A stretch of 64,000 nucleotides of DNA from Streptomyces rishiriensis (GCF_030815485.1 NZ_JAUSWV010000001.1:310001-374000), one strand, 5' to 3'; counted from the stretch's first letter, positions 20,101 to 28,593 are shown. Notes: a model not told the origin generated them from the sequence alone. Numbers and translations are program-made.

Positions 20101-20504
20101 CCCGATGCTGGGCGCTGGCAACCACCGGCGAGAACCCCACCGCCGCCGCGGACGAGGCCGAACGCCTCATTCGCACCCACCTGGCCAGCCCCGCCCGCAC
20201 CTGCGTCTCGACCTGGTATGCCCTGCTCGGCGAAATGCGCATCGCCGCCGGTTCGTTGGACCAGGCTGCGGCAGCGCTCGACAGCGCCGAGGAATACCTC
20301 GAACGCTACGGCCAACGCTCGGCAGAGGCTCTGATCATCCTCGTGCGCGCCCAACTGGAACACGTGGCCGGCGACAACCGTAGTGCGGTGCGCCTGGCCG
20401 ACCGGGCCCGCACCGTGGCACACCGGCAAGGGGCACTTCTCTTCGTACAACGCGCTGAGGGGCTCCTTGCCCGGATCGAGCGGCGCGGCGGCCACGCCAT
20501 CTGA
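17172..20504 (+). CDS. large SARP-type regulator with AAA+ ATPase and TPR domains
   Basis: A 1110-residue regulator. Residues about 20-110 form the OmpR-like winged helix (LQVLGPLRLWRGE, VGELIDLIWGEDAPASAL, LLRRGNGYL). The bacterial transcriptional activation (BTAD) domain reaches about residue 270. After a Pro-rich linker an AAA+ module starts at RLVGRSDELSALQRA with Walker A GEPGAGKS near 360 and Walker B VVLMLDDLQWAD near 470. The rest is TPR-like. ATG 17172 has AAAGGG upstream and is preferred over the in-frame GTG at 17091, which would begin inside the operator. No LuxR helix-turn-helix is present at the C-terminus. Such proteins activate secondary metabolism; no cluster adjoins it. Confidence 0.9.
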   Translation: MTATLVVPGNAAIVGEPPVEAPLRLQVLGPLRLWRGECELEAGPRQQAYLLALLLARGGQPIGVGELIDLIWGEDAPASALNVIHKYVGSIRRLLEPGLPPRGTGAYLLRRGNGYLCAAGADLVDLPRFRQKAGTARAVLAEGHKAAALNHYLDALRLWSGPAGDGWVHGPSAVPIFAGLNDEYFEACMAAAEVALVLGQPARVLPALHLAATMAPLHEPVQASLITALGSAGQQAEALAIYSAVRGRLADDLGIDPGQALQAAHQRVLTQTPPPHASPPQTYPVQTYPARTPEIEVSAATAPKASPSRLAAPPLPPVLPRPPGDADRLVGRSDELSALQRAVEPALGSGTAVVLLEGEPGAGKSRLMEELAGHAEDRGALVVWGHCLEGEARPTMWPWVEMVSSLFAVVSQARQEQWAARDLGHLIGSHVERPAVPAMPDGNARFRLLEQVVELIAEAAGERPVVLMLDDLQWADTSSLQLLDHVVSRLPAGTAVVGALRSQGPSSGMELVRTLAAASRTTGHRRILVGPLSPTEVAELIRVETGIRLTPDAAASVHTRTAGNPFFVQELGRLWAADGEVTKDTVLHSNVPVTVRDVVRDRLAVLDSDAHELLETAALVGRCVELTLLARTASLDVASCLERLEPVRVLGLVGPTPNDPFSYRFTHDLVRQVVSETIPPGRAAALHGSIADAIEENVLSDESVAERLAHHLWSAGPVTDPIRTITALVRAGTHAMAKTALGAAERHLGSAVELARKASLLEQELGALSQLIAVVGMRSMYGTASVSLLERAEQVARHLGRDRDAAGFLFSRWTAHGQALDLDRSTPLAHRLDELGKTAQDTVARCYGRAAAGIHEWCLGNIGESYQRLSALSPDTFFGPDDDEYDPVRNGVQLMTAGMFAEIAGYHGQTAQARAVLDVLAKAAGDDPYSVTTATSFEARTASVVGDPAWALRAAERGIAADPHFSFASLGTYLRLARCWALATTGENPTAAADEAERLIRTHLASPARTCVSTWYALLGEMRIAAGSLDQAAAALDSAEEYLERYGQRSAEALIILVRAQLEHVAGDNRSAVRLADRARTVAHRQGALLFVQRAEGLLARIERRGGHAI

Positions 20505-20636
20505 TCGATGGCTGGCGTGTGTCGTCGCCTGATGGCCGGTGAGCCAGGCTCGGGCCGTTGCCGCCGGACCCGGCTCCGAGACAAGGATGTCGGTGGCGTG
20601 ATCAGAGGGACCCGCCCGGCGAGCCGGCCGGCCTGA

Positions 20637-21932
20637 TCAGCCTGCAGCCGGCGGAAGCTTTCGATAAGCGGGCTCGGGCTGAGGAACCGAAGCCGAGCCA
20701 ATTTCTTCGAGTTTCTCTACTTGCATTTGCGCCCAGTGGCGCATCCGCGATCCGAGCGCGTCGGCGACGCGTAGGGCGCCCTTCGCGGAAGAAATAGCAA
20801 GTGGGTCAATGCGTAGACTGGCCAGGTAGCTGTCCAGAGCGAGATCCGAGTTACCCGTGATCTCATGACAGTGCCCTACCATGAAGTTGATCAAAGCACC
20901 GCCGGGGGGAGCAAGGCGAGCTGCCTCGCGATACGCTTCCAGCGCGTTTTCCGCCTCGCCTCGCTCCAGGTGGACTTCTCCGCAGTTCACCCAGACCCGG
21001 GCATCAAATGGATCAGCGTTCCTGTGGTTCACTGCGCGCTCCAGAGCCAAATCCAGGTCACCATTCCAAAGCGACTCCTTGATGAGGCTCTCCCGTACTG
21101 GCCATGCGATTTCTCTGGCGTACGCCAGCTGTACGGAATCTCCATAAAATGCGTCTTCCGCATATTTTCTGGCGAGTTCCATCTCTGCTTGCGTACCGGC
21201 ACTGTCCTGTTTCATCTGAGGAATAAACGCATGGACCCGATGGAATCGACTTCTGGCCATCAGGTAGTCCTGACGGGATATTTCGCTCGAGATTTGTTCG
21301 ATCTCTACGCCATGGATTCCCTGCCAGAATTCGGCGGCCCGCACATCTCCTTCATGTTTTACACTCTGGACGACCTTCTGGTAAATCGCAGCCAGCTTCC
21401 ACAACCCGGGCGGGGCAGTGACAGCTATGGCCTCGAACTCGTCTATGCAATATCCGACGTCCTCGCTCTCATTTTGCAGGCGATAGCGCGCGTAGGCTCT
21501 TAGCCAGGCCACTCCTGCGCTGGAGTCGTCGGACGGTTCGAGAAACCGGTCATGTGACGTAATGTCTATCGTGCACTTGAACAGCCCCAATCGATTGAGA
21601 ACGCGAAGTGTCTTCACCTTCTGCTTGACATCCAAATCAGCAAAGTTTTCGACGCTATCAACAAGCACTTGCCAATCAGGAGTTCGGAGTCCGACGTCAA
21701 GCTGGCGCGGATCAGTCAACGTGTACTCGTGGAATCCAGTAGCTTGGATCAGCTCCTCCCGAAAGGAGGCGTTCATGGTCTGCCACAGCATCGGGAGATC
21801 TGTCGGTGCCGTCAGGTTTCTCCGATCCACGTCGAGCGGAGCTGTATACGCAGGTGAATCATCACAAGGCAATCCAAGATCGAAAAACGGCCTGCTCAGG
21901 AATCCTGGCAGCGTCAGACCGATATCACGCAT
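20637..21932 (-). CDS. lower-GC tetratricopeptide-repeat protein, function unknown
   Basis: A 431-residue soluble protein. The last 150 residues contain TPR-like units (LWNGDLDLALERAVNHRNAD, CGEVHLERGEAENALEAYRE, CHEITGNSDLALDSYLASLR). The N-terminal 230 residues are unassigned and rich in acidic residues. There is no signal peptide, membrane helix or DNA-binding motif. Codon use is A/T-richer than that of the SARP gene next door, pointing to transfer. Two micropeptide frames and a terminator lie just upstream on the same strand. TPR proteins paired with short peptides act as peptide receptors in some Gram-positive bacteria, but nothing here proves that. Confidence 0.65.
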   Translation of the reverse strand: MRDIGLTLPGFLSRPFFDLGLPCDDSPAYTAPLDVDRRNLTAPTDLPMLWQTMNASFREELIQATGFHEYTLTDPRQLDVGLRTPDWQVLVDSVENFADLDVKQKVKTLRVLNRLGLFKCTIDITSHDRFLEPSDDSSAGVAWLRAYARYRLQNESEDVGYCIDEFEAIAVTAPPGLWKLAAIYQKVVQSVKHEGDVRAAEFWQGIHGVEIEQISSEISRQDYLMARSRFHRVHAFIPQMKQDSAGTQAEMELARKYAEDAFYGDSVQLAYAREIAWPVRESLIKESLWNGDLDLALERAVNHRNADPFDARVWVNCGEVHLERGEAENALEAYREAARLAPPGGALINFMVGHCHEITGNSDLALDSYLASLRIDPLAISSAKGALRVADALGSRMRHWAQMQVEKLEEIGSASVPQPEPAYRKLPPAAG

Positions 21933-21997
21933 CGCATATATTCCAAACTATCGACTGTGATCGATTATTGGGACTACTCCTATTAGAGCCGACAGAA

Positions 21998-22042
21998 AAG
22001 CGGCTGCCGAGGCGTTTTGTCAGCACGCTCCGGCAGCCGCTT
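21998..22042 (-). terminator. intrinsic terminator after micropeptide frames
   Basis: On the minus strand a 12-bp stem (AAGCGGCTGCCG paired, 22042-22031 with 22009-21998), then a 2x2 internal loop, 4 more pairs and a 9-nt loop, followed by TTTT. This is the best-formed rho-independent terminator of the window. It would end a short transcript carrying the two micropeptides before the TPR gene. Confidence 0.75.
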
Positions 22043-22043
22043 G

Positions 22044-22115
22044 TCAGGCCCTACTTGAATGTTTCATACACGCCGCCAAAGGGGCGGCAACGGATTCGGC
22101 GACACCAGGACGCAT
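22044..22115 (-). CDS. candidate micropeptide 2 (23 aa)
   Basis: ATG 22115 follows AAGGG at a 5-nt spacing. The peptide begins MRPGVAESVAAPLAACMK, contains one Cys and ends just before the terminator. The start lies 9 bp after the stop of micropeptide 1. No family is recognised and chance cannot be excluded for such a short frame. Confidence 0.25.
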   Translation of the reverse strand: MRPGVAESVAAPLAACMKHSSRA

Positions 22116-22124
22116 GTCCGCCCT

Positions 22125-22193
22125 TTACACCAAGGTGGTCAGAGGGCGCTTCGGGTTGAAGGTCTGGAAGAGATTATTCGTGTTGCGCTTCAT
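22125..22193 (-). CDS. candidate micropeptide 1 (22 aa)
   Basis: ATG 22193 has GGAG with a 5-nt spacing, a very good ribosome site. The 22-residue peptide starts MKRNTNNLFQTFNPKRP and ends TTLV; it is Asn-rich and basic with a hydrophobic end. It is followed by the second small frame and a strong terminator, then by the TPR gene on the same strand. It could be a signalling peptide, a modified-peptide precursor or a regulatory leader. Confidence 0.4.
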   Translation of the reverse strand: MKRNTNNLFQTFNPKRPLTTLV

Positions 22194-22704
22194 GAATTCT
22201 CCATGGCCATTGCATATCATCCGAAGTGAAGGAAATGCCCCGACTCGACGGGCGCCTCCTTCGGTGCTTGACGCCATTTATAGCGCATCGCACACATGGC
22301 AAAGATAGAATGTCAGCGCCATTTAGCGCGCCAGGCGAGGTATGACAATCTCTCTCAATTTCCGTATCGTTGCTGGTCAGGTACCTGTTTGACTCGGCAG
22401 GGATCTGACGGCCTGTCGGGGGCGAGCACGGGAAGGCCCGGCGTTCAAGGGAGCCCCGCCGGCTCTGTCCGGCCCATTGCGGCCGCGCGCAGAAGCCGTC
22501 CGCAGGCCGGAACGGCCATCCGCCCGAGATCCGCGCGCCCGGACGCGTTCACGACGTCCGCCAGGCAGGGGCGGAAGAGCAGGCACCTGCGGCTTCGGCC
22601 TGGTCAGGCATCTGGGCGCCGGAGACGTTCGAGGTCAGCGGGAGGGCTGCCTCGTCTCCGGGCGAGAGAGGAGGGACGGACACCGTGGAGCTTCCCAGCT
22701 GAAT
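22194..22704. other. intergenic region upstream of micropeptides
   Basis: The half near 22200-22380 is A/T-rich and should carry the promoter for the micropeptide transcript, but no clear boxes were identified. The half near 22400-22700 is GC-rich and featureless apart from chance open frames. Confidence 0.35.
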
Positions 22705-23721
22705 TCAGCGGCTGACGCGAAGTGTCCGCAAGTAGGCAGCGGGCGTGGTTCCGTAGATCTGCTTGAATTGCCGAATGAAGTGGCTTGAGTCCGAAAAGTG
22801 CCACTTCGCGGCGAGGTCGGATATGTTGGCCGGCGCGCTGCCGTTGATGATGTCCATTTGAGCCTCCTCGATGCGCCGCCTTCTGACATAGCTCATCACC
22901 GAGTCGTCAGCCGCAGCAAAGGAACGGTGAAGCGTTCTCACCGATACGTCCAAGATGTTCGCAATCACCGCAGGATCAAGATCCGCTTTCTCAAGGTTTT
23001 CATCTACTATTTTCTTGGCCGCCTCCACGACGACATGCGCGCGTCCGCCAATACCGTGTGCCACGTTTGCAGAAATCAGACCGCACAGAAGGCTTATTGT
23101 CGCCTCTTCCATCGCCGCTTCCCCCGATACGGACAGAGACGAAGGGTCGTGATCGTTCAACATGTCGAGATACGAAATCAAAAGTCTCGCTTCGGGAGTT
23201 GCGCAAGCGACCATTACGGGATCCTTAGGTGTCCGCGACGAACTCATACGGGTGCGCGGAATCACCAGCCACTGACAAACTGCGCCCGGCCCGTACCAGA
23301 ACCGCCATTTCCTGCGAGTGTCGCGGACGCACATGTAGCCCGGCTCAACGGTTATGGAGTGATGCGCATCCTCAAATCTGACCCACCCCGAAAGGACTAT
23401 GTGAACGACTATTGGATCACCGTCGTCCCCTCTCCCGGAAATTCCAGTGACTGCGTCAGAGCGATGCTTCGCGTATATGATGTTTTGCAGTCTGTAACCG
23501 TGCGCATCGAACCGGAACTCACGCCATGCGTACTGTGACGGCAGGGCTAGATCCGTCACGTGCGTAAAGATCTTGGAATTCCAATTCTTGACCATATCCT
23601 GCATTTCCGGGCCAGAGCGGGGTGGAATTCGAACGGATGCCAGAAGGTTCGGGCGGCGAGAAACGCCGGCATCGGCGGCACCATCTACATATGGGCGGTG
23701 CACTGCAAGGTTCTCCGACAT
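22705..23721 (-). CDS. AraC-family transcriptional regulator
   Basis: A 338-residue regulator. The N-terminal half is an AraC-like sensor domain (VVHIVLSGWVRFEDAHHSITVEPG region). The C-terminal double helix-turn-helix is unmistakable: ANILDVSVRTLHRSF, then RRRRIEEAQMDIINGS and the signature ISDLAAKWHFSDSSHFIRQF ending in YGTTPAAYLR. ATG 23721 follows AAGGA. Codon use is A/T-richer than the window average. The neighbours in the same orientation are a GT-C membrane protein upstream and the micropeptide/TPR group downstream; none is an obvious catabolic target. Confidence 0.9.
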   Translation of the reverse strand: MSENLAVHRPYVDGAADAGVSRRPNLLASVRIPPRSGPEMQDMVKNWNSKIFTHVTDLALPSQYAWREFRFDAHGYRLQNIIYAKHRSDAVTGISGRGDDGDPIVVHIVLSGWVRFEDAHHSITVEPGYMCVRDTRRKWRFWYGPGAVCQWLVIPRTRMSSSRTPKDPVMVACATPEARLLISYLDMLNDHDPSSLSVSGEAAMEEATISLLCGLISANVAHGIGGRAHVVVEAAKKIVDENLEKADLDPAVIANILDVSVRTLHRSFAAADDSVMSYVRRRRIEEAQMDIINGSAPANISDLAAKWHFSDSSHFIRQFKQIYGTTPAAYLRTLRVSR

Positions 23722-24172
23722 GAGTCCTTCTTCCTGGTGGCTTTAACGTAACTGCTGCTGACGCGCCGGTGATCTGTCTGTCGACAGGTGTGATCACGGT
23801 GCCCGCGCCATCCTCTAAAAGCCTGTTCACCGGGCTGAGCCGCGTCCTTACGGTCAGCCGGTCCGGCGTCGCAGCAGGCGATCGCGAATCTGGTGTGCAG
23901 GGAACAGCCGCAGCGGGGGGTCTGCCGCTACCGACCTGTACAAGAAACGGATAGTCATCGAGGTTCAGTCGAACGCCCGATGACGGTCCCGATGGTCCAA
24001 CGTCCGCAGCCGAGACGGTGATCCCAGAGAAAGAGTGTGGGGTGACACCACCGCACCACAGGCTCAGGAAGGATGCCCTTCACCGGGACGCCAAAAATTT
24101 CTCGAGCGCCGGCACGAGGACCTGGCTTGTCCGGCCATAACCGCGGCGAACACCACACCGCCCTGGTTCCGA
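23722..24172. other. intergenic region, nothing identified
   Basis: No domain, hairpin or repeat could be supported in this 450-bp gap between two minus-strand genes. Confidence 0.35.
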
Positions 24173-25687
24173 CTACGGTTGCCGACTTTGGTCTCGGTAG
24201 GTCGGTGGAATGTATACACGTAGATCATCGATGCGGTGCGCTTCCCAGGAGCGGGCGTAGCCCGGTGGCTTCGCTCCCGGCGCGACGATGACAGCAACGT
24301 GTGTCCATGCCGTGGCTTTCACGATCTCGCCCGGTGTGCTGTTCGCGTTGTGCCCGGAAGTCGCGGCAGAGGAGCAGCCGGCGTAGAAAGCGACAGGGAG
24401 GGCCTGATAACCGGTCAGCATGCAGGGAGGGCGCACGCTCAAGTGGTGCAGCTGGTCAGCCGTTCGGTCCCATTCGCGGTGTGCGGCCGTGGTGCGCTGG
24501 ACGGTTCTTTCGAGAACCACGTACTGCACCACCAGGTGTCCCGAGAGGGCGATCCCCAGCAGCACAGTCACCACCGGCCGCCATCCCCGGCTCACCGTGC
24601 CCGGCAGCCGTATGAGCGCGTCCGCGACGGGGATCGCGAGCAGCGCGTAGGCAGGCAGGAGGAAGCGGGGTGCGGCATATCCGATCATGAACAGGTACGG
24701 AAGGCCGGCCGTCGCGGCACAGGCGAGCATGAGCGAGGTACTTGCCGCGCGGCCGAGTCTGATCGCAGTGACCAGCCCCAGTGCGGCGAGGAGGGGGAGG
24801 AGAAGCCACCAGCCCGTCACCTCCGGACCTGGCATCTGCCCGGTGCAGGGGCGGCAGAGGGTGCGCCCGCCCAGGCTGCGCAGTTGGTCACCCACGGCAA
24901 TGTTCCATCCCAGACCGCCCTGGATCCGGGATGCCTCGGACAGGCGGTTTCCCAGACCGCCGTAGGAGAGGTACGCCTCCGCAACCCATTGGGCCGCACC
25001 GGACAGCAGACCACCGGCGAGTGCGGCGAACGGCCACGGCCGGCGCCACGTTCGCACGGTCGCCATCAGCGCGAACAGCGGAAGGCTGCACCAGACCGCG
25101 TCGGTCGGCCGCATCCACGCCATCAGCGCTCCGCCTGCGGCCACCCCCCACAGCGCGGTGCGGTCGACGACGGCGGATCGTGCACGCGCGAAGTAGCCCG
25201 CCCCGGCCAGGGCGCCGATCGCGACCCAGTAGTTGGGCATCGCCTGGGGGCCATAGAACAAGGTCACCCAGAGCGTACTGAAAAGTGCCGCCCCCAAAGT
25301 CAGCACCTTGATCGGGAACATGTTCCGCCAGGCGCGGAACGCCAGGAAGAGGCCGAGTCCCGACAGAACTGCCAGGTAGGCACGTAATACCGAGGTCGAG
25401 GATGACCACGACGTGACAGGCGCGACGAGGAGGGAGATGCCGCGGGCGCGCGGTGCGCTGAAGAATGCCGGCGGAGCATGGGAGCTGACCTGGCTGACGT
25501 ACACGGTCTCGTCCCAGCCGAGCCCCATCCCCGTTTTCACGAGGCCGAGTTGGGCCAGCGTGAACATGGCTGCCGTCAGCACGAGCGGAAGGGTGCCGAG
25601 AGGCCGTCTCCCAGCGCGGATGGACATCATGGGACCGGGACGTCGGGTCACGCTGGTCGTGTCTCTGCTCAGGGTAGTGTCCGTCAA
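24173..25687 (-). CDS. polytopic membrane glycosyltransferase (GT-C/ArnT-like)
   Basis: A protein of about 504 residues with some ten hydrophobic segments, starting LGTLPLVLTAAMFTLAQLG. The first external loop has GLGWDETVYVSQ, where the acidic pair matches the catalytic loop of GT-C enzymes that use polyprenyl-phosphate sugars. The C-terminal 130 residues form an extracytoplasmic domain. It probably transfers a sugar to a wall polymer or protein. TTG 25687 is taken because GAGAGG lies 7 nt before it; GTG 25645 or ATG 25630 are alternatives. Confidence 0.75.
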   Translation of the reverse strand: MTDTTLSRDTTSVTRRPGPMMSIRAGRRPLGTLPLVLTAAMFTLAQLGLVKTGMGLGWDETVYVSQVSSHAPPAFFSAPRARGISLLVAPVTSWSSSTSVLRAYLAVLSGLGLFLAFRAWRNMFPIKVLTLGAALFSTLWVTLFYGPQAMPNYWVAIGALAGAGYFARARSAVVDRTALWGVAAGGALMAWMRPTDAVWCSLPLFALMATVRTWRRPWPFAALAGGLLSGAAQWVAEAYLSYGGLGNRLSEASRIQGGLGWNIAVGDQLRSLGGRTLCRPCTGQMPGPEVTGWWLLLPLLAALGLVTAIRLGRAASTSLMLACAATAGLPYLFMIGYAAPRFLLPAYALLAIPVADALIRLPGTVSRGWRPVVTVLLGIALSGHLVVQYVVLERTVQRTTAAHREWDRTADQLHHLSVRPPCMLTGYQALPVAFYAGCSSAATSGHNANSTPGEIVKATAWTHVAVIVAPGAKPPGYARSWEAHRIDDLRVYIPPTYRDQSRQP

Positions 25688-26486
25688 GGTCGGGCCTCTC
25701 GTCAGTGGTGCTCGGCCCTGTCGACGTCGTCGGCTGAGTTCCACCTTGAGCAGAACGCCGTAGAGCCCCTCTGCACGGCAGACGGGTGTGGGCGGCGCAG
25801 AGTTCAACCGAGATTCCGGACACTGAGGTTGCGGACCACTTCAGCGCTGCAGCCCCAGGGCGCCGGCGGTTCCGGCGGTTCCGGCGAGGAAGCGTCAGGC
25901 GGTTCGGACTGCATCGGCAGCCGCGGAACATCTGCCATGCACGCGGGTGGGAATGGCATTCCGGCGCTCGGACGAGAACCGATCCGGCGATAGTGCGGGC
26001 GGCTGTCCGCCCAGATCTGCGCGCCAAGCGGGTTCATCACGCGCCGGCGTGGGCCCGTGGGCCGCTGTCTTGGTCACCGGCGCCGAGTGTGACCAGGACA
26101 GGCAGAAGATGGCGTCGCCACCACCTTCGTCGGTGGATTCGTGATCCGGACCATGGCAGCGGAATGTGGCGTTCACGCAGCCCGGTGCCGCCCTGGGACG
26201 GATCCGGATGACCGTGCTGATCTCCCGGGCGACGACGAGCAGGGTGACCCACTTCACCAGTGCGGGGGACGGATCGAAGGCGGCAGGGCAGGTGGCCAGC
26301 GATCCCTTCTGGGCTATGTGGTCGAGGCGCCGGACACCGTGATCGCCAGCCCGAGATCTTGCCCTGCCGTACTTCGTGGACCGTCACCTGATGGGCGGCC
26401 GACTCCAGGACGCTCAGCCAACCTGCACCAGGTGATCGGTTCGCTGAATGACTCGTCGGCACTTGGTCACGACGCGCTGAAACGGC
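25688..26486. other. intergenic region holding a probable pseudogene
   Basis: The only content I can support is the minus-strand coding-like stretch 25895-26462 described separately; 25688-25894 shows nothing. Confidence 0.35.
25895..26462 (-). pseudogene. probable frameshifted gene remnant
   Basis: From 26383 to 25895 one minus-strand frame is open for 162 codons with high third-position GC and protein-like text (GVRRLDHIAQKGSLATCPAA, then LVKWVTLLVVAREISTVIRI). It has no start codon before GTG 26257, and that GTG lacks a ribosome site. A different frame upstream (26462 to about 26360, GAGWLSVLESAAHQVTVHEV) also reads well. Together they look like one gene broken by a frameshift near 26360. 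The family is not recognised. Confidence 0.35.
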
Positions 26487-27221
26487 TCAGTGTCCCAGCC
26501 CCGCCGAGGTACCGCGAGTCGGTCGGTGAGAAAGCGCAACCACGGGTAGCGGTGACTCGACGTGTCGTGGCCCCATTTCAAGATCATCTGCGGGCTCTTG
26601 GTTCAGCCGGGACTGAGCAACCTCCAGAGCGTGTCCTGCATGGGCTGCGTGCTCACCAAAATATGTACCCACAGCAACACATGCACGACCCGCCCACAAG
26701 ATCGAATTCTTCTGTTTGGCATCAGTTACATAAGGAGATACCGCTAGGAGCATTGCCCCTACTGCATTGAATGCCGAACTGGTCGCTGGGGCCACATTTC
26801 CAGACTTCACAGATTTCACCACAGCGGGGATGGACGCCAGAGCAGTAGCGACAGCACCAGTGACCGTAAACGCCGGATTGTTGTTGGCCGCTTGAGAACC
26901 TGCGGTAATTCCGGCGAGAATGGAACTCGCCGTCGTCATAGCGCTATCGCCGCTAAAACGCGCGTTCTTGTGAGCCAGAATGTGCTCGAGTGCCCATTGT
27001 GATGATCCTGTCTTGGGCACTGCCACGGCCACTGCCGCTGGCGCCGTATCTGGCATTGAGCTGGCACCTCTGTAAGAAGCTGGGTGGTAGACAGCGTAAG
27101 TGCCGTTCCTCCTCAAAGCAGGGCGTTGGCTAAGAGCAGCTGTGCGGCCCGGAGTCGGATTGAATGAGGCGGCGCGGGAAATGTCAGGGTTAGTCCCAGC
27201 GCGCGAAGGAACATCGGACAC
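26487..27221 (-). CDS. unknown multi-helix membrane protein, ECF-promoter linked
   Basis: A 244-residue protein. Residues 1-70 are polar and probably disordered. Residues about 90-190 hold four hydrophobic, Ala-rich segments (ASSILAGITAGSQAA, VTGAVATALASIPAVV, AVGAMLLAVSPYV, ILWAGRACVAVGTYFG). The C-terminal 50 residues are again polar. GTG 27221 has AAGGA 8 nt upstream. An ECF-type promoter (27264-27288) lies 43 bp upstream. Codon use is richer in A/T than that of typical neighbours. No known family is recognised. The shared promoter type suggests co-regulation with the lipoproteins at 31764 and 59288. Confidence 0.65.
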   Translation of the reverse strand: MSDVPSRAGTNPDISRAASFNPTPGRTAALSQRPALRRNGTYAVYHPASYRGASSMPDTAPAAVAVAVPKTGSSQWALEHILAHKNARFSGDSAMTTASSILAGITAGSQAANNNPAFTVTGAVATALASIPAVVKSVKSGNVAPATSSAFNAVGAMLLAVSPYVTDAKQKNSILWAGRACVAVGTYFGEHAAHAGHALEVAQSRLNQEPADDLEMGPRHVESPLPVVALSHRPTRGTSAGLGH

Positions 27222-27967
27222 GGTTTACATCCTTACTCAGTAGGTGAGGCGTCCTCCTGCACTACGCGTCAGCGCAGGGGAAGGTTCAGTGAACCCCGTT
27301 CGTCCTGTACCCCAAGTGCGAAGTGGACTGGTCGCGGCCTGACACTGACACGTCGAACTGTCCGGGCTCACCCCCGGGGCAGGCGTCAAGAGACGTTGCC
27401 GCATTGCTTGGTGTCGACGCGGCGGCCCCGCCCGAGTCGGTGGTGCGGGACAGCGAACGCCATGGCACCGACGCCGTGGCCCACCCGACAGCCAGACTCC
27501 GCACCCTCTATAACCGTGGTTGACCAGGTACTTGCAGCCCTCTCCACCACACCAGTGAAGTCGAGCCCACACGAGGGCAAGACCCTCGGCCTACCCCGTC
27601 CCGAGCCATGGCCGTGCAAAGGCCGCACCCGCAGAAAGCGGATTTCTCGTGAGCACGCTTATGGCGACTCATGAACGATCTACGCGGGCGTCACTGGTTG
27701 CCGTATGGCGCACCTGGTTCGAATCGGCTCCAGCTGACCGGTCGTTCTTATCGCGGCCGAACTGGCCACTCCCCTGTCCCACCACCAGCGGTGAGCAGCA
27801 GAGCGGAACTCTTGCACGCGCCCGTCGACGGATTGCGTGCTGTTCATACTCATTGCACTGGGTGTCGTAGGGGCCACGAATAGATAGCGATACGCAAAAT
27901 CGGCTTGGGCCGCAAAGGTATCCTGAAGTGGACTGGACACGGGGTCCAGATTATGTAACATAAGGCT
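27222..27967. other. intergenic region upstream of lsr2-like gene
   Basis: It holds the ECF-type promoter at 27264-27288. From 27300 to 27967 I see only chance frames; the last 100 bp, A/T-rich, should contain the promoter of the Lsr2 gene. Confidence 0.4.
27264..27288 (-). promoter_or_regulatory. ECF-type promoter, TGAACC-N16-CGT
   Basis: On the minus strand TGAACC (27288-27283), 16 bp, CGT (27266-27264), continuing AGTG. It ends 43 bp before the GTG start of the unknown membrane protein gene. The -35 box is itself part of the palindrome GGTTCAGTGAACC (27283-27295). Confidence 0.65.
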
Positions 27968-28300
27968 ATGGCACAGAAGATCGTAACGGTGTATACAGAC
28001 GACCTTACCGGCACAGAATCTGAGGAGGTACGGACTCACTCTTTTTCCCTGGATGGGGTCCGTTACGAGATCGACCTCGTTTCGGAGAACTATGACAAAT
28101 TGTTCGAAGCCCTCGAACCTTTCATCAAGAAGGGACGCAAGCTCGGTCGGCTCAAAGGAGCAGGTCGCACGTTCAAGCCTTCCGGGGACGGCCCAAGCGC
28201 GGAGGAACTGCGAACCTGGGCTCGGACCCAAAGCCTTCCGGTGAACGACCGCGGCCGTATCCCCGCAAGCATTCGCGAGGCCTACCGACAGGCTCACTGA
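27968..28300 (+). CDS. lsr2: Lsr2-family nucleoid-associated silencer
   Basis: A 110-residue protein, the normal Lsr2 length. The N-terminal dimerisation domain has QKIVTVYTDDLTGTESEE, then HSFSLDGVRYEIDLVSENYDKL. The C-terminal DNA-binding domain carries SAEELRTWARTQSLPVNDRGR with the AT-hook-like RGR, and ends IPASIREAYRQAH. Lsr2 coats AT-rich DNA and silences acquired genes in actinobacteria. Streptomycetes usually have a main copy and a divergent second one; this copy, set among lower-GC genes, is likely the accessory type, though that needs comparison. The ribosome site is weak (AAGG close to ATG). Confidence 0.92.
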   Translation: MAQKIVTVYTDDLTGTESEEVRTHSFSLDGVRYEIDLVSENYDKLFEALEPFIKKGRKLGRLKGAGRTFKPSGDGPSAEELRTWARTQSLPVNDRGRIPASIREAYRQAH

Positions 28301-28593
28301 CCTGCGACTACATGACACTGGTCGACCTATGTGACACCAGCGCTCCAACTGGGCCCCGCCGCTACGAACGGAAAGCCGACCGCTCCTGGCCCAGACGTCA
28401 GCGTCCGGCGAGCCAGGCCATGGTGCGTTCGATGGCCAAGGGTGGCGGCCGAGTCGTTGCGAGGCCTGGACGCTCTTGCGGGCGATGCGGTGCCGGGCAC
28501 CTCGGCCGGACAACCATCGCCGCATTGACCGAGTCCATCACGCACCGGGGCCGGTCCAGCGCGCCGGACGGTCCGAACGGCACGGTCGGCAAC

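Noticed and set aside
22046..22130. Frame ending CRRIRCRPFGGVYETFK that superficially recalls a lanthipeptide core
   Set aside because: It has no start codon, and the two frames with ribosome sites overlap it; no lanthipeptide modification enzyme lies nearby.
27700..27740. tRNA-like T-loop sequence GGTTCGAATC
   Set aside because: The flanking bases do not form the five-pair T-stem, and no acceptor or anticodon arm could be built around it.
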